In this document: in pieces, positions 36,124 through 45,434 of the stretch
Position numbering within the stretch: the first letter of the stretch is position 1
Layout of the letters: each line of letters starts with the position of its first letter
DNA from: Candidatus Accumulibacter sp. 66-26
GTDB taxonomy: Bacteria; Pseudomonadota; Gammaproteobacteria; Burkholderiales; Rhodocyclaceae
DNA: 64,000 bases
Direction of reading: 5' to 3'
Assembly: GCA_001897745.1 (NCBI GenBank)
Contig: MKUH01000017.1
Span: 90,738-154,737 of the forward strand
Notes under the pieces: model-generated
The model's database searches: none
Told to the model about the DNA's origin: nothing
The model's input: the letters and a program-made list of their open reading frames with translations, nothing else
Position numbers and translations under genes: made by a program

Positions 36124-36183
36124 GAAGACTCTTTGAAAGGGTGGGCAGCCGCATCGGCGACTCGCCCGAAAAAAGAAACGGCG

Positions 36184-36750
36184 TCAGGCAAACAGGTCGC
36201 CTTGTACGGACATCCGCTTGATTTGCTCGTTGATCCACTGCGGGTTCTTGGCCAGCCGCGCCTCGACCCACGCTGGGTTGTGGACGACGGCGTCGCGTAC
36301 CCATGCGGGATAGCGCTCGAGGCTGGCGTTGATCCAGGCCTTCAGGCTGTAGCGGATGCGGTCGCGGATTTCTTCCGCGTCGACCCGACCGCAATAGGGA
36401 ATGGGCGACAGGGGGCTGCAACCGACCACGCGCAGGCAACTGACGAAGGAAAACGGCAGACCATCCTTTTCGCGCTCGCTGAACACCCAGCGCAGGGTGT
36501 CGAACTTCTCTTCGAGGGGCGTCGCGGGGTCCTCCAGGTGGCTGACCTCTTTGAGCAAGCGCCAGTGCAGGAAGACGATGTCTTCCTCGCTCCACTCGAC
36601 GGGTGCGTCTTCATCGTCGAGCATCCGTTCCAGGGCTGCACGCTCGGGGGCCGCCGCAGGACGGTGACGCGAGGTGGTCGCATAGGGTGGGAATACAGGA
36701 CCCACGGGCGTGGGACTGGGAACTCGGGGGGGTGCGCTCTGATTCAGCAT
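36184..36750 (-). CDS. Unknown protein with C-terminal 11-residue Trp repeats
   Basis: Encodes 188 residues: a Pro-rich disordered N-terminus (about 1-40), an acidic helical middle (EWSEEDIVFLHWRLLKEVSHLED), and a C-terminal tandem repeat described separately. The ATG at 36750 has TGGAG 7 bases upstream. It is the first gene of the minus-strand block that runs through GHKL and primase to DUF932. I do not recognise a family. A repeat of this kind could form a right-handed helical stack that binds a peptide or DNA. Confidence 0.72.
   Translation of the reverse strand: MLNQSAPPRVPSPTPVGPVFPPYATTSRHRPAAAPERAALERMLDDEDAPVEWSEEDIVFLHWRLLKEVSHLEDPATPLEEKFDTLRWVFSEREKDGLPFSFVSCLRVVGCSPLSPIPYCGRVDAEEIRDRIRYSLKAWINASLERYPAWVRDAVVHNPAWVEARLAKNPQWINEQIKRMSVQGDLFA
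36208..36339 (-). repeat. Four tandem 11-residue Trp-Pro repeats within the protein
   Basis: Residues 138-181 read AWINASLERYP, AWVRDAVVHNP, AWVEARLAKNP, QWINEQIKRMS. The consensus is (A/Q)W(I/V)xxx(L/V/I)xx(Y/N)P, with Trp exactly every 11 residues. The period is visible at protein level but the DNA copies have diverged, so it is an old, selected repeat and not a recent slippage product. Confidence 0.85.
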
Positions 36751-37226
36751 CGTTGGCTCCAGGAAAAATGGAGGCAACGCGCACCACGGCAGGGGGCATA
36801 TGCCCCCGTGGGGTGAGAAACGGCCGGCCCGCAGAGGGCCGGCGGTACTAAGGGAAGAAGCTCCAGGGCCGGCTTGAAGGGGGCGGTGAGAACCGCCGTG
36901 ATCGGTATGCCGGCGACCGATCGGGGAAGACTTTCGGGGGAAGGACGGATGGACAGGCTTCGCCCCTGCCTCGAAAGCGGACCCGGATTCGGGTGGGCTT
37001 CAGGCGGACGGCTCGACGGAAGACTCCAGGGCTTGCCTTGTTTGAATGCAGGGCCAGCTACTGCATGAGGTAAAGGTAGCGGCCCGAATTGCCGCGGTCA
37101 ATCCCGGAAAACCACCCAAATCGGCCCCGATGCCGAAAGGCCCCTCAGGCGTCAGCCATTTCCGGTGGCGAATGCATGGCCTCCTGCGGAAGATCATCCC
37201 GAACGCGCTATTTCAAGGAGCCAGGC
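36751..37226. promoter_or_regulatory. Divergent intergenic region with palindromes
   Basis: This lies between the divergent gene starts at 36750 (minus) and 37227 (plus). It contains a perfect palindrome GGGGGCATATGCCCCC (36792-36807) and a hairpin GCCGGCCC/GGGCCGGC with 5-base loop (36823-36843). A shorter hairpin GGCGGT/ACCGCC lies at 36882-36897. It is a good place for promoters, operators or an origin (replication or transfer). I see no gene and no clear -10/-35 pair. Confidence 0.5.
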
Positions 37227-37982
37227 ATGTCGGAAATCCAGATCGTCAAGGTGGATCAGGGGGGCGTCAATGCCCGCATTCTCGCCAAGGAGGCCAAGGC
37301 CGATTTCCGGCGGGTGGAAGCAGCCAGCCTGAAAATCCCGACGCGCTTCACCAGCGCCGAGGGCAAGCGTTTCTTCGCGCGGCTGTTCAATACCCTGCAA
37401 CTCAACACCCACTTCATCTCGGTCATTGCCCGCACCCGGCTCGACCACGAAGATGTCGCCAAGATCGAAGACATCATTCGTGCCCAGATGGACACCGTGA
37501 CGGCGAGCCTCAACCAGGCCATCGATGGCGCCGAAGCGCTGTTCCATGCCCACGGCATTACCAGCACGGCGACCTACGACACCGTGCCGTTGGATGTGGA
37601 CGTCCATGTGCTGTCGTCGATCGGTCGGCGCTTCCTCGAAGTGCTGGGCAAACTCGACCAGTTGATGCCGCTGTTGCAGACCTTGGAGATCCACGAGGTG
37701 ATTACCACCCAGGCGGTCGACATCCAGCGTGCCAGCCTCAAGCGGCAAGTGCGGGACGTGGCCAATGGCGCCCGCAATTTCGCCATGGGGCTCCGGCGGC
37801 GGATGAACGCCATGGACGCTCGCGATGGCGGAGCAACACGTGAAGCGGTCATTGAGCCGGAGGACGTGAATGGCGAATCCGCGACGGAGAAACCCGGTAT
37901 CGCAATCGATCAAAACGATGTCGATGCAGACCCGGTATCGCCAGAGGCAAGTGCGCCGACGCGCGCTGGAATCGACGAATAG
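37227..37982 (+). CDS. Unknown ICE protein (251 aa)
   Basis: Predicted all-helical cytoplasmic protein with a Ser/Ala/Glu-rich acidic tail after residue 195. The core (about 30-190) holds KRFFARLFNTLQLNTHFISVIARTRLD and SSIGRRFLEVLGKLDQLMPLLQTLEIHEVITTQAV-type helices. Such helices suggest a dimeric DNA- or protein-binding role. Strong ribosome binding site (AAGGAG, 7 bases before the ATG). The frame is open further upstream, but that part is non-coding. Genes of this kind lie near alpA in ICEs. I recall related families (DUF1845/PFL_4669-type) but cannot confirm membership. Confidence 0.7.
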   Translation: MSEIQIVKVDQGGVNARILAKEAKADFRRVEAASLKIPTRFTSAEGKRFFARLFNTLQLNTHFISVIARTRLDHEDVAKIEDIIRAQMDTVTASLNQAIDGAEALFHAHGITSTATYDTVPLDVDVHVLSSIGRRFLEVLGKLDQLMPLLQTLEIHEVITTQAVDIQRASLKRQVRDVANGARNFAMGLRRRMNAMDARDGGATREAVIEPEDVNGESATEKPGIAIDQNDVDADPVSPEASAPTRAGIDE

Positions 37983-38430
37983 CGTCCGGATGCGTGTTCC
38001 ACACCCAAGAATCGGCCTGGCCGGCTGTTTTCGGCAGGCTGGTGCCATGGTGTCTTGCTTTGGCTGACAGAGCCTAATAAGGTACGGGCAGGCCCCATGC
38101 TGAGGTGATGTTAGGTGATCTCCGAACGCTGTGGGCATGTCCCCGCCCAGGCGGCGTCGCAGTCGATACCTGCCCTCTTATCCGACGATTCCCTGCCATG
38201 CGTCCTGTCCGGCGCGATTGCGGATCGGCTGATCTTTCCCGACCAGGATGACCATGCGTCATGCGGCGGGACTCACTCTCTTGCTCATTTATCCATGCCA
38301 CACGACCGGGACGCCCGCGGCATGCAGTCGAGTTCAGCGTTCCCTATCGGTTTGCGCCATTCTGACCTAGCGCAACCGGGAAAGAACTGGTCATGTCTTT
38401 CTCCGGCACAGGCCGGGATGAGGCCAGATC
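37983..38430. other. Gene-free stretch before alpA
   Basis: About 450 bases between the unknown 251-aa gene and alpA. A short open frame on the plus strand (GTG at 38115) and one on the minus strand (38301-38074) look like chance frames: no ribosome binding site and no domain. I see no tRNA-like 3' end here that could be an attachment repeat. Confidence 0.4.
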
Positions 38431-38685
38431 ATGCCCGATATCAACTCCAAGGCCGCAGTAACGGCGGCCATTTCCGAACCCACTCCTGCCATTCGCTTTC
38501 CTGAAACCGGCTTCCTGCGGCAGCCGCAAGTATTGGCCCTTGTTCCGATTTCAAAATCAAACCTCTGGCGACGCATCCAGGCGCGCACTTTTCCCGAACC
38601 GTTGAAACTCTCGCAGAGGGTTACCGTATGGCGTGTCGAGGACATCCGGCGCTGGATCGCCGAACAAGGCCGCCAGCATGAATGA
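38431..38685 (+). CDS. alpA: AlpA-family excisionase/regulator
   Basis: Small helix-turn-helix protein of 84 residues in the AlpA/MerR-like fold: FLRQPQVLALVPISKSNLWRRIQARTFPEP, then VTVWRVEDIRRWIAEQ. AlpA proteins act as activators of integrase genes or as excisionases of P4-type elements, so it probably partners the integrase at the far left of the window. The next start codon (38745) follows 59 bases later. Confidence 0.92.
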   Translation: MPDINSKAAVTAAISEPTPAIRFPETGFLRQPQVLALVPISKSNLWRRIQARTFPEPLKLSQRVTVWRVEDIRRWIAEQGRQHE

Positions 38686-38744
38686 TCCGCGGCTTTCCGT
38701 TTCCCGAGGCGGTCAGCGCAGGTCCGATAAACCAGGAGAAAACC

Positions 38745-38819
38745 ATGCCGCCAGCAAATGGCGGGATGGGCGTGGATGATGATGCGTACGTCAACTGCCT
38801 TGACTACGCAGACCGATCC
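38745..38819 (+). pseudogene. Truncated start of an ICE gene at the right boundary
   Basis: A start codon with AGGAG 6 bases upstream begins [20 protein letters not shown] and continues about five more protein-like residues (YADRS). Beyond that it runs antisense through the MFS gene and becomes Pro/Arg/Ser-rich shadow sequence. It follows alpA directly, as a next gene of the element would. I read it as the stub of an ICE gene cut by the junction with chromosomal DNA near 38790-38820. The exact break cannot be placed by eye. Confidence 0.5.
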
Positions 38820-39954
38820 AGGCCAGCGTCATGGCCGTCAGCAATGTGGCCAGCACTGTGGCCACCACCCCCGTCCAGCCACTCTCGACATAGGCCCAGC
38901 CGCACGCCCATGCTCCCAATGCTCCCCCGGCGTAATAACTCGTGTAGTACAACCCCGAGCCGAGGGAGCGGCCCTCCTGGAGGCTCGCGGCAAGAAGACT
39001 TATTGAAGCCGACTGAGCCAGGAAGACGCCGCTGCAAGAGATGGCCAAGCCGACGATGATCGCGATCAACTCCGGCCGGAGGGTAATCATCACCCCGGAG
39101 GCGGATATGGCCAGTCCCATGATGATGGACATGGAGTAGCCGACCCGGTGAATGAGGCGCCCAGCAAAGGGTGTGACTACAGCGCCAAACAGGTAGATGA
39201 AGAACACATTCGCGAGTGCCCCTGCTGATAGACCGAACGGAGGATTGGAAAGCAGGAGAGTGACATAGGTGAAACTGCCGACGAGGGAGAACAGTACGCA
39301 GAAACCTATCATTGCGGCGGCGATCAGTCGTCGATTCGTCAGATGCCGAAAAAGAACAGACAGGGTGCCACGCCAATCGTGGTGCGGCTTGAAATTGCGG
39401 GATGCCGGCAGCCAGCGAAAGACAGCGAGCGCCCCCACGAAATTCATCCCGGCCAGCACAAGGAAAGCGGGCCTCCAACCCAACAGTTCCCCCAGATGTC
39501 CGGTGATGAAACGGCCCGCGAAACCACCCAGCACCGCGCCCGAGGCGTAGGCCGTCATGGCACTTACCAGGCTGATGCCCTTGAACTCCTCGCCGATATA
39601 GGCGATCAGTACTACCGTGACACCGGGGATCGCCAACCCTTGCAAGAAACGCAATATGACGATGTGATCCAGTCCGTCGGCATGGGCGATCATGGCTGTC
39701 GGAATGGTGAGCAGCAGCAGGGCCGAGGAAAGTATTTCCTTTCTGCCCAGCGCGTCCGACAGCACGCCTACCAGCGGCGCCGCCAAGGCGACTGCCAGCA
39801 CGGTGGCACCGACCATCGCCCCTGCCTGGGTGGCCGAGGCATGGAAGTCTCCCATCAGGAGGGGCAGCACTGCCTGAATGGGATACATGTTCAGGAAGGC
39901 GAAGAAGCCGATCAGCCAAAGAATGGGTCGCGAGGTGCCGGGGCATGGGGTCAC
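38791..39954 (-). CDS. MFS transporter
   Basis: Major facilitator superfamily permease, 387 residues with 12 predicted membrane segments. MFS signature [11 protein letters not shown] lies after segment 2, and [21 protein letters not shown] is a typical motif of the YnfM/CynX-like drug or organic-anion group. It begins in an ATGA overlap with panD. Its last residues end within the sequence that also carries the truncated ICE gene, so its C-terminus may be slightly altered by the insertion. Substrate unknown; pairing with panD might suggest a pantothenate-related compound, but this is weak. Confidence 0.88.
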   Translation of the reverse strand: MTPCPGTSRPILWLIGFFAFLNMYPIQAVLPLLMGDFHASATQAGAMVGATVLAVALAAPLVGVLSDALGRKEILSSALLLLTIPTAMIAHADGLDHIVILRFLQGLAIPGVTVVLIAYIGEEFKGISLVSAMTAYASGAVLGGFAGRFITGHLGELLGWRPAFLVLAGMNFVGALAVFRWLPASRNFKPHHDWRGTLSVLFRHLTNRRLIAAAMIGFCVLFSLVGSFTYVTLLLSNPPFGLSAGALANVFFIYLFGAVVTPFAGRLIHRVGYSMSIIMGLAISASGVMITLRPELIAIIVGLAISCSGVFLAQSASISLLAASLQEGRSLGSGLYYTSYYAGGALGAWACGWAYVESGWTGVVATVLATLLTAMTLAWIGLRSQGS

Positions 39955-40349
39955 GGCGAGATCGCTGGACTCTTGCTCTGTACAGGAATCGCTGCGCTCT
40001 GTCGCACGATACGGTTGCCGGCGTCTACGTAGATGAGCTTGGGTGCATACGCCGACAGTTCATGCGCGTCGTAAATGGCATAACTGGCAATGATCAAGAT
40101 GTCGCCAGCCGCTGCCTTGCGCGCCGCTGCTCCGTTGACCGAAATGATTCCGCTGCCGCGCTCGGCGCTAATAGCATAGGTTGAAAATCGCTCGCCGTTG
40201 CTGACGTTATAGATATCGATGGCTTGGTATTCGAGAATATTGGCGGCATCGAGTAGATTCTGGTCGATCGCGCATGAGCCTTCGTAGTGGAGTTCTGCGT
40301 GCGTTGCAATTACACGATGGATCTTGGCTTGCAGCATGGTGCGTTGCAT
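39951..40349 (-). CDS. panD: Aspartate 1-decarboxylase PanD
   Basis: Makes beta-alanine from L-aspartate for pantothenate and CoA synthesis. The 132-residue proenzyme self-cleaves between Gly24 and Ser25 (HYEGSCAID) to form the pyruvoyl group. N-terminal [13 protein letters not shown] and [22 protein letters not shown] match known PanD closely, and the Tyr and Arg active-site residues are in these motifs. It sits between pntB and an MFS gene, all minus strand. Location next to transhydrogenase genes suggests shared transcription, but a separate promoter is possible. Confidence 0.96.
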   Translation of the reverse strand: MQRTMLQAKIHRVIATHAELHYEGSCAIDQNLLDAANILEYQAIDIYNVSNGERFSTYAISAERGSGIISVNGAAARKAAAGDILIIASYAIYDAHELSAYAPKLIYVDAGNRIVRQSAAIPVQSKSPAISP

Positions 40350-40403
40350 TCGATTGTCTCCGACAAGGTAGCAAATTGCATGGCTCGGTGGGTCTACCCT
40401 TGC

Positions 40404-41780
40404 TCAGGCCGACAGCACTTTTACGTGGGTGATGATTTCCGCCACCGCCTGCTGTGCCGAGCCATACAACATGCGGGTGTTCTCTTTGTAGAACAGTGAG
40501 TTCTCGATCCCCGAGTAACCTGTTCCCTTGCCGCGCTTGACGACGATGACGTTCTGGGCGTGATCGGCATTGAGAATTGGCATGCCGTAGATTGGGCTCG
40601 ACTTGTCGGTCCGGGCCGACGGGTTAACCACGTCGTTGGCGCCGATGACCAGGGCTACATCAGTCTGGGCGAAGTCGCCGTTGATCTCTTCCAAGTCGAA
40701 GATCTTGTCGTAGGGCACGCCGGCTTCGGCGAGCAGCACGTTCATGTGGCCAGGCATGCGACCCGCCACAGGATGGATGGCGAAGACCACCTCGACGCCT
40801 GCCTCTTCCAGCAGTTCGGCCATTTCCCACACCTTGTGCTGGGCGCCGGCGACGGCCATACCATAGCCGGGCACAATGATAACTTTGGCGGCATAGCGCA
40901 TCATCGCCGCCGCATCGAGGCCGGAGAGTTCCCTCATGGAGCCTTCCACCGCCTCGCCGCCTGTCGCCTCGCCGGAGATCGGCGTGAAGATGACGTTGGA
41001 GATTGGCCGGTTCATGGCCTTGGCCATCAGTTGGGTCAACAGGGTCCCGGAGGCACCGACCACGATACCGGCGACGATCAGTGCCGGATTACCGAGTACG
41101 TAACCCTCCATCCCTACCGCCAGGCCGGTAAAGGCATTGAGCAGAGAGATCACCACCGGCATGTCGGCGCCGCCGATCGGTACCGTCAGCACCACGCCGA
41201 GCGCCAGGGCGAGGGCGAAAAAGCCCAGCACGTACTCCGGCGCCGGGGTGTCGGCGGAGATGATCAGGAAGCCCAGGGCCAGCGCGGCAATCGCCAGTAG
41301 CACGTTGGCCGCGTTCTGGGCGGGCAGGCGCCAGGCCCTCTTCATGATGCCCTGCAACTTGGCGAAGGCCACGCAGGAACCGGAGAAGGCCACCGAGCCG
41401 ATCAGCGCGCCGCATACCGCCAGGGTCGTCACCACGCCGCCATGCACTTCGCCGCGCGCGAATTCGAGGGCCGCGATGGCTGCCGCCGCGCCGCCGCCCA
41501 TGCCGTTGTAGATGGCGACCATCTGCGGCATGTCGGTCATCGCCACCTTTTTGCCAGAGAACCAGGCCAGGACAAAGCCGATGGCTATCGCCAAGATCAT
41601 CAGGCCGAAGTTCTGCATGCCCGGCCAGGCAAAGGTTACCAGTGTGGCGGCGATCATCGCGTAGCCGGCCCACACTACGCCGCGGCGGGCAGTGACCGGG
41701 GAACTCATGGCTTTCAGGCCGAGGATGAAAACCGCAGCCACCACGAAATACGTGGCCTGGATGAGGGGTTGAACGCTCAC
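40404..41780 (-). CDS. pntB: NAD(P) transhydrogenase subunit beta PntB
   Basis: Membrane subunit of the proton-translocating transhydrogenase, which uses the proton gradient to make NADPH from NADH. It has 458 residues: nine or so membrane segments in the N-terminal 270 residues, and a cytoplasmic NADP-binding domain III (about 285-458). This carries VIIVPGYGMAVAGAQH and DVALVIGANDVVNPSARTD with KRGKGTGYSGIENSLFY. It overlaps pntA2 by 4 bases. Together with the two alpha genes it gives the three-subunit form common in beta- and alphaproteobacteria. Confidence 0.97.
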   Translation of the reverse strand: MSVQPLIQATYFVVAAVFILGLKAMSSPVTARRGVVWAGYAMIAATLVTFAWPGMQNFGLMILAIAIGFVLAWFSGKKVAMTDMPQMVAIYNGMGGGAAAAIAALEFARGEVHGGVVTTLAVCGALIGSVAFSGSCVAFAKLQGIMKRAWRLPAQNAANVLLAIAALALGFLIISADTPAPEYVLGFFALALALGVVLTVPIGGADMPVVISLLNAFTGLAVGMEGYVLGNPALIVAGIVVGASGTLLTQLMAKAMNRPISNVIFTPISGEATGGEAVEGSMRELSGLDAAAMMRYAAKVIIVPGYGMAVAGAQHKVWEMAELLEEAGVEVVFAIHPVAGRMPGHMNVLLAEAGVPYDKIFDLEEINGDFAQTDVALVIGANDVVNPSARTDKSSPIYGMPILNADHAQNVIVVKRGKGTGYSGIENSLFYKENTRMLYGSAQQAVAEIITHVKVLSA

Positions 41781-42073
41781 TTTGTGCTCTCCTTCTTGCC
41801 CTTGAACATGGCCAGCATGCGTTCCGTCACGACGTAGCCGCCGGCTGCATTGGCGGCGCCGAGCAGCACCGCGGCGAAGCCAATGCCGAGTTGCAGCGGC
41901 GCCTCCGGGTCGGCGCTGCCGAGGGCCACCATGCCACCCACAAGCACCACGCCATGAACGAAGTTGGAGCCGGACATCAGCGGGGTATGCAGGATTACCG
42001 GCACGCGGGAAATTACTTCATATCCGGTAAAACCGGCCAGCATGAAGATGTAGAGGTACACCAGACCGTCCAT
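41777..42073 (-). CDS. pntAB: NAD(P) transhydrogenase subunit alpha part 2 (PntA2/PntAB)
   Basis: Small membrane subunit, 98 residues with three membrane segments (about 6-24, 35-55 and 64-84). The pattern GLVYLYIFMLAGFTGYEVI and LHTPLMSGSNFVHGVVLVG is the signature of domain IIa. Of several in-frame start codons I take the ATG at 42073 because AGGAG lies 8 bases upstream. The ATG two codons earlier (42079) is only 2 bases from it. It lies between pntA1 and pntB. Confidence 0.95.
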   Translation of the reverse strand: MDGLVYLYIFMLAGFTGYEVISRVPVILHTPLMSGSNFVHGVVLVGGMVALGSADPEAPLQLGIGFAAVLLGAANAAGGYVVTERMLAMFKGKKESTK

Positions 42074-42089
42074 AGTCATTTCTCCTGAT

Positions 42090-43214
42090 TCAGAGGCCGA
42101 GGGCCTGGCGAACGCCGGCATGGCGGACTTCGCCGGAGTGGGTGAGGCAGGTGCCGACGATAACTTCGTCTTCCCAGTCGAGGGCCAGTGCCCCTTCTTT
42201 GACGAAGGGACTAAGGAAGTTGAAGACGTTTTTCGCCAGCATTTCCGAGGCGTGGGCCGGCATGCGGCTGGCCACGTAGTTCGGCCCGATCAGCAGCACG
42301 TCGTTTATCCAGCGTTTTTCGCCGGCCACCGTGCCTTCCACGTTGCCGCCGCTCTCCGCGGCCATATCCACCACCACCGAGCCGGGTTTCATGCGGGCGA
42401 TCATGTCGGCGGTGACGATCACCGGTGCCTTCTTGCCGGGAATAGCTGCTGTTGTGATTAGCGCGTCGCACTGCTCTACTGCCCTGGCGAGGCGTTCGGC
42501 CTGTTTCGCCTTCTCTTCCGGGGTGAGCTCGCGTGCATAACCGCCGGTACCTGCCGCCGAGACGCCCGTATCGACGAACTTGGCGCCGAGTGATTCGATC
42601 TGCTCGCGAGTTTCGGGGCGCACGTCATAGGCTTCGACCATTGCGCCAATGCGACGGGCAGTGCCAATGGCCTGCAAACCGGCCACGCCGGCACCGATTA
42701 CCAGCACCCTGGCAGGGCGGATCGTACCTGCGGCATAGGTGAGCATCGGGAAAAATCTGGGACTATGATCGGCCGCGATGAGCGCGCATTCATAGCCGGC
42801 GACCGCAGCCTGGGAAGACAGTACATCCATGCTCTGGGCGCGAGAAATGCGCGGCAGGAGTTCCATGGCGAAGGCGGTAATTCGTTTCTGCTGAAGCAGT
42901 TTTACACGCTCGGCATCCGACCATGGTTGCAGCAGGCCGATCAGCACACTGCTCGCCTTCATTGCCGACAACAGTTCGGACTTGGGCGGCTGAACGCACA
43001 GCACTACATCGGCGTCTCGGAATATTACCGTGGGGTCGTCGACGAAACGGACCTCGGAAAACGCTTCGTCACGGTAATGCGCAGGGTTACCCGCACCGGT
43101 CTGCATGACCACTCGGGCGCCAAGGGCCTGATACTTTTTCACTACGTCGGGGACGACCGGCAATCGTCTCTCGCCGACAATGGTTTCGGTTGGAACACCA
43201 ATCAGGAGCGTCAT
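42090..43214 (-). CDS. pntAA: NAD(P) transhydrogenase subunit alpha part 1 (PntA1/PntAA)
   Basis: Soluble NAD(H)-binding domain I of the transhydrogenase. It has 374 residues: N-terminal IGVPTETIVGERRLPVVPDVV, Rossmann motif VLVIGAGVAGLQAIGTA (about 167-183) and the mobile-loop region GTGGYARELTPEEK. The conserved ALITTAAIPGKKAP lies further on. It appears to be the first gene of the minus-strand run pntA1-pntA2-pntB-panD-MFS, with about 115 bases to the ETF-QO stop upstream. Confidence 0.97.
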   Translation of the reverse strand: MTLLIGVPTETIVGERRLPVVPDVVKKYQALGARVVMQTGAGNPAHYRDEAFSEVRFVDDPTVIFRDADVVLCVQPPKSELLSAMKASSVLIGLLQPWSDAERVKLLQQKRITAFAMELLPRISRAQSMDVLSSQAAVAGYECALIAADHSPRFFPMLTYAAGTIRPARVLVIGAGVAGLQAIGTARRIGAMVEAYDVRPETREQIESLGAKFVDTGVSAAGTGGYARELTPEEKAKQAERLARAVEQCDALITTAAIPGKKAPVIVTADMIARMKPGSVVVDMAAESGGNVEGTVAGEKRWINDVLLIGPNYVASRMPAHASEMLAKNVFNFLSPFVKEGALALDWEDEVIVGTCLTHSGEVRHAGVRQALGL

Positions 43215-43330
43215 GATTCGGATGAATACCTTGCTTCGTCACAGGTTGTTGAAGAAAAATTGGGAACGAGGGGAATGCCCCTCAGGCGTCGATATTCGAC
43301 ACATCAAGAAAAAGGGTCAGGTTGTGGGAA

Positions 43331-44977
43331 TCACATGCCCTGGTAGATCGGCCCTTCGCCCCCCTGGGGGGGGACCCATACGATGTTCTGCCTCGGGTCC
43401 TTGATGTCGCAGGTCTTGCAGTGAATGCAGTTCTGCGCGTTGATTTGCAAGCGAGGACTGCTGCCCCCTTCCGGATCACGCACGATCTCGTAGACGCCGG
43501 CCGGACAGTAGCGTTGCTCCGGGGCGTCGTAGATCGCCAGATTGACCTCGATGGGGATCGCGGCGTCCTGCAGCCGCAGATGACAGGGCTGATCTTCTTC
43601 GTGGTTGGTGTTGGACAGGAAGACCGAGGACAGACGATCGAAACTGAGCTTGCCGTCGGGTTTCGGGTAGTCGATCTTCGGGCACTCGGCCGCCGGCCGG
43701 AGTGTGGTGTGATCGGCACGGTTGCGTAAGGTCCACGGCACCTTGCCCAGCAGAAGCTTTTGGTCGATGCCGAACAGCAGGGAGCCCAGCCACAGCCCTT
43801 TCTTCATGTAAGGCTTGAAGTTGCGGGTCTTGCGCAGTTCGGCGTGAAGCCAACTGGCCTTGAAGCTTTCCGGGAAAGCCGTCAGTTCGTCCTGCTGCCG
43901 ATCGGTGCTGATGGCCTCGAAGGCGGCCTCCGCGGCGAGCAGGCCGGATTTGATTGCGGCATGGGACCCCTTGATCCGCGCGGCATTGAGGAACCCGGCA
44001 TCGTCGCCGATCAGCGCGCCGCCGGGAAAGACCAGCTTGGGCTGGCTTTGCAGACCACCGGCGGTGATGGCCCGGGCGCCGTAGGCGAGGCGTTTGCCGC
44101 CTTCGAGAAAGCCACGGATTGCCGGGTGGGTCTTGTAGCGCTGGAATTCCTCGAAGGGAGACAGGTACGGATTGGCATAGTCCAGTCCGACCACATAGCC
44201 GACCGCGATCAGACGGTTTTCAAGGTGATAGACAAAACCGCCGCCATAGGTATCGGATGGCAGCGGCCAGCCGGCGGTGTGCACCACCAGGCCGGGACGA
44301 TGATTGTCCGTCGGCACTTCCCAGAGTTCCTTGAGACCGATGCCGTAGGTCTGAGGATCGACGCCGTCGCGCAGATTGAAACGGGCTTCGATCTGCTTGC
44401 CCAAATGGCCGCGGCAGCCTTCGGCGAACAGCGTGTATTTGGCGTGCAGTTCCATGCCCGGCTGGTAGGCGGGTCCATGGCTGCCGTCCTTGAGGACGCC
44501 CACGTCGCCGGTGGCGACGCCTTTCACCGATCCGTCCCCGTTGTAGAGCACCTCGGCGCCGGCGAATCCGGGATAGACATCGACGCCGAGCGCCTCGGCC
44601 TGCTCACCCAGCCATTTGGCGACGTTGCCCAGGCGAACGATGTAATTGCCGTGATTGATGAAGCAATCGGGCAGCAGGCTGTTGGGAATCCTGTGCCCGC
44701 CGGTTTCGTTGAGAAAGATCACCCGATCCTCGGTGACTGCGGTGTCGAGCGGCGCGCCGCGTTCCTTCCAGTCGGGAAAAAGCTCGGTGAGGGCGCGCGG
44801 GTCCATCACCGCGCCGGACAGGATGTGGGCGCCGATTTCGGCGGCCTTTTCGATCAGGCAGACCGCGATGTCCCGGCCTTTGGCCGCGGCCAGTTGCTTC
44901 AGCCGGATGGCTGCTGCCAGGCCTGCGGGGCCGCCGCCGACGATCAGCACGTCGAATTCCATGGACTCACGCTCCAT
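43331..44977 (-). CDS. Electron-transfer flavoprotein:ubiquinone oxidoreductase
   Basis: Membrane-associated FAD and 4Fe-4S enzyme that moves electrons from reduced ETF (fed by acyl-CoA dehydrogenases) to ubiquinone. It has 548 residues: FAD motif [20 protein letters not shown] at the N-terminus, conserved GCRGHLGKQ and CPAGVYEI. The C-terminal ferredoxin-like cysteines are [20 protein letters not shown] with the 4Fe-4S ligands. I use the ATG at 44977 (GGAAG upstream). Alternative starts lie 6 codons earlier and 5 codons later. It supports acyl-CoA oxidation in the adjacent catabolic region. Confidence 0.96.
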   Translation of the reverse strand: MERESMEFDVLIVGGGPAGLAAAIRLKQLAAAKGRDIAVCLIEKAAEIGAHILSGAVMDPRALTELFPDWKERGAPLDTAVTEDRVIFLNETGGHRIPNSLLPDCFINHGNYIVRLGNVAKWLGEQAEALGVDVYPGFAGAEVLYNGDGSVKGVATGDVGVLKDGSHGPAYQPGMELHAKYTLFAEGCRGHLGKQIEARFNLRDGVDPQTYGIGLKELWEVPTDNHRPGLVVHTAGWPLPSDTYGGGFVYHLENRLIAVGYVVGLDYANPYLSPFEEFQRYKTHPAIRGFLEGGKRLAYGARAITAGGLQSQPKLVFPGGALIGDDAGFLNAARIKGSHAAIKSGLLAAEAAFEAISTDRQQDELTAFPESFKASWLHAELRKTRNFKPYMKKGLWLGSLLFGIDQKLLLGKVPWTLRNRADHTTLRPAAECPKIDYPKPDGKLSFDRLSSVFLSNTNHEEDQPCHLRLQDAAIPIEVNLAIYDAPEQRYCPAGVYEIVRDPEGGSSPRLQINAQNCIHCKTCDIKDPRQNIVWVPPQGGEGPIYQGM

Positions 44978-45434
44978 CACGCTTCCTTTCTCCATATAAA
45001 CAAGAATGTCTCCATGGTCATAACTGAAAACTCAAGAATTTCTTCTCCCGACTACGCTAGCTGATCTTGACGAATGAGACCCGCGCTTGCGTCGTCCAAA
45101 GCGACAATTCCCCAACGGGAGGTCATGCGTCCCACGGACGTGCGGCAGCCATTCGAGTAAGTATCGATACGATCCCAGGTATGTCACGAGCTGATCGGCT
45201 GGCGTTTTGAATGGTGTATCCCTTCTCGAACGAGACCCTCGGCACGGTACGGCCCCCATGCGTGTGCAGGCATTTTTTTGTCTGCTTCGATCGTCGTTTG
45301 CGACGACGAGCCGCCAGGTTCCCCCGGATAGGCTGTGTCCGCAGATGGGGCAGCAAGCTTCAGCCTTCATATCTGATCGTTTTACAGCGGAAGGCAGCCG
45401 CGAACATAAGCGGGAGCGCACACCAGTGGTGGTC
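44978..45434. other. Intergenic region between ETF-QO and phosphatase genes
   Basis: About 450 bases between divergent genes. It must include the promoters of both. Open frames on either strand here (one reaching 202 aa on minus) show no domain and overlap the phosphatase gene, so I regard them as chance. No clear promoter or RNA is visible. Confidence 0.4.

Noticed and set aside
37983..38430. Possible tRNA-derived attachment repeat near the element's right end
   Set aside because: No TTCGA/TTCAA arm followed by an acceptor-like sequence was found; without the left end there is nothing to compare.
38115..38504. Plus-strand frame of 129 codons before and over alpA
   Set aside because: No ribosome binding site or domain; overlaps alpA in another frame.
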